Shown: piece after piece, positions 33,486-33,986 of the stretch
Position numbering within the stretch: the stretch's first letter is position 1
Layout: each line of letters opens with the position of its first letter
Position numbers and translations under genes: made by a program
Notes under the pieces: generated by a model
The model's input: only the letters and a program-made list of their open reading frames with translations
What the model was told of the DNA's origin: nothing
The model's database searches: none
From: JACCZX01 sp040003315
GTDB taxonomy: Bacteria > Pseudomonadota > Gammaproteobacteria > Burkholderiales > Burkholderiaceae_F
Direction: 5' to 3'
DNA length: 33,986 nt
NCBI GenBank assembly: GCA_040003315.1
Contig: JBDUCU010000018.1
Location: 1-33,986 of the forward strand

Positions 33486-33986
33486 TTCAGCACGCACGAT
33501 GAAGGCCGTCGCCGTCGAATGCATCGGCATCGGGCTTGCGTACGGGACGAACCAAGTGTTGCAGGACATCACGCTCGCGATCGAGCCCGGTGAATTCTTC
33601 GCGCTGCTCGGACCGTCAGGCTCCGGCAAGTCGACGCTGCTCAGGCTGATCGCAGGATTCAATCAAGCGAACCGCGGCCGGCTGCTGGTCGACGGGCGCG
33701 ACATCAGCGGCTTGCCACCGCATGCACGCAACATCGGCATGGTGTTTCAGAGCTACGCGCTATGGCCGCATATGAGCGTGTACGACAACGTCGCCTTCGG
33801 GTTGGTCGAGCGGCGCGTCGCGCACGGCGAAATCAAGCGCCGTGTGGGCGAGGCACTGGCGCTGGTGGGGCTGACCGACTACGCGCAACGTAGGCCGAAC
33901 CAATTATCCGGCGGTCAGCAACAACGCGTGGCGCTGGCCCGCACGATCGTCATCGAACCGCAGGTGCTGCTGCTCGATGAGCCGCT
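33415..33986 (+). CDS. ABC transporter ATPase subunit, truncated by the window edge
   Basis: This is the nucleotide-binding subunit that powers the importer. Visible motifs are Walker A LLGPSGSGKST, the Q loop MVFQSYALWPHMSVYDNVAF, the signature LSGGQQQRVALAR and Walker B VLLLDEP at the right edge. The C-terminal part, where a TOBE domain would be expected, is outside the window. Two in-frame starts compete. ATG 33415 overlaps the permease stop and adds 28 residues (MSPHEPSCHQDSW onward) that look unlike an ABC N terminus. ATG 33499 gives the normal start MKAVAVECIGIGLAYGT, but with only a weak ribosome binding site. The extension is encoded by the inverted-repeat region. I favour 33499 for the conserved protein but list the full open frame because coupling at 33415 is possible. 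Confidence 0.9.
   Translation, partial: MSPHEPSCHQDSWGAGWTRAHEIGSARTMKAVAVECIGIGLAYGTNQVLQDITLAIEPGEFFALLGPSGSGKSTLLRLIAGFNQANRGRLLVDGRDISGLPPHARNIGMVFQSYALWPHMSVYDNVAFGLVERRVAHGEIKRRVGEALALVGLTDYAQRRPNQLSGGQQQRVALARTIVIEPQVLLLDEP

Overview
This is a GC-rich, gene-dense piece of bacterial chromosome with very short spacers and many 4-base ATGA-type gene overlaps. Gene content and order point to a betaproteobacterium of Burkholderiales type: tig-clpP-clpX-lon, alr-radA beside lplT, tsaB-rimI-uracil-DNA glycosylase, a RisA/RisS-like (OmpR/EnvZ-like) two-component pair, ispD-ispF divergent from mfd-serB, and phaR with a PhaA-type thiolase. This placement is inferred from gene content and was not tested with a phylogeny. 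No gene-free stretch is longer than about 185 bases. I see no insertion sequence, prophage, CRISPR array or rRNA.

Region 1 (1-5710, minus strand): tRNA-Leu(UAG), then tig, clpP, clpX and lon. This is the cytosolic folding and ATP-dependent proteolysis module. lon runs off the left edge of the window, and a sigma-32-like promoter can be read in front of it. Region 2 (5868-8829, plus): hpnC-hpnD-hpnE, which convert farnesyl diphosphate to squalene; no squalene-hopene cyclase lies in the window. Region 3 (8844-11291, minus): alr then radA. lplT is divergent from alr on the plus strand (11475-12791).

Region 4 (12788-17961, minus): six closely packed genes. Three encode exported proteins (a TPEQR-repeat protein, a DUF1800 protein and a Tat-type DUF1501 protein). 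Three encode cytoplasmic proteins (TsaB, RimI and a family-4-like Fe-S uracil-DNA glycosylase). Region 5 (18097-20156, plus): response regulator and sensor kinase, translationally coupled. Region 6 (20115-21934, minus): ispD-ispF (MEP isoprenoid pathway) and a SRAP/YedK-type abasic-site protein. The MEP genes feed the same isoprenoid supply that hpnCDE draws on. Region 7 (21992-26352, plus): mfd and serB.

Region 8 (26441-30218, minus): phaR, rimO, a PhaA-type thiolase and a DUF882 murein-peptidase-like protein. Region 9 (30337-33986, plus): an ABC importer of the ferric-iron/phosphonate/phosphoglycerate class, with a binding protein, a fused double permease and an ATPase truncated by the right edge. 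The permease/ATPase junction carries a striking 18-bp inverted repeat that places an in-frame 28-codon extension ahead of the expected ATPase start.

Most of the window is conserved housekeeping DNA. I do not find convincing evidence of a wholly new system. The least understood parts are the TPEQR-repeat/DUF1800/DUF1501 export operon and the inverted-repeat junction in the importer operon.
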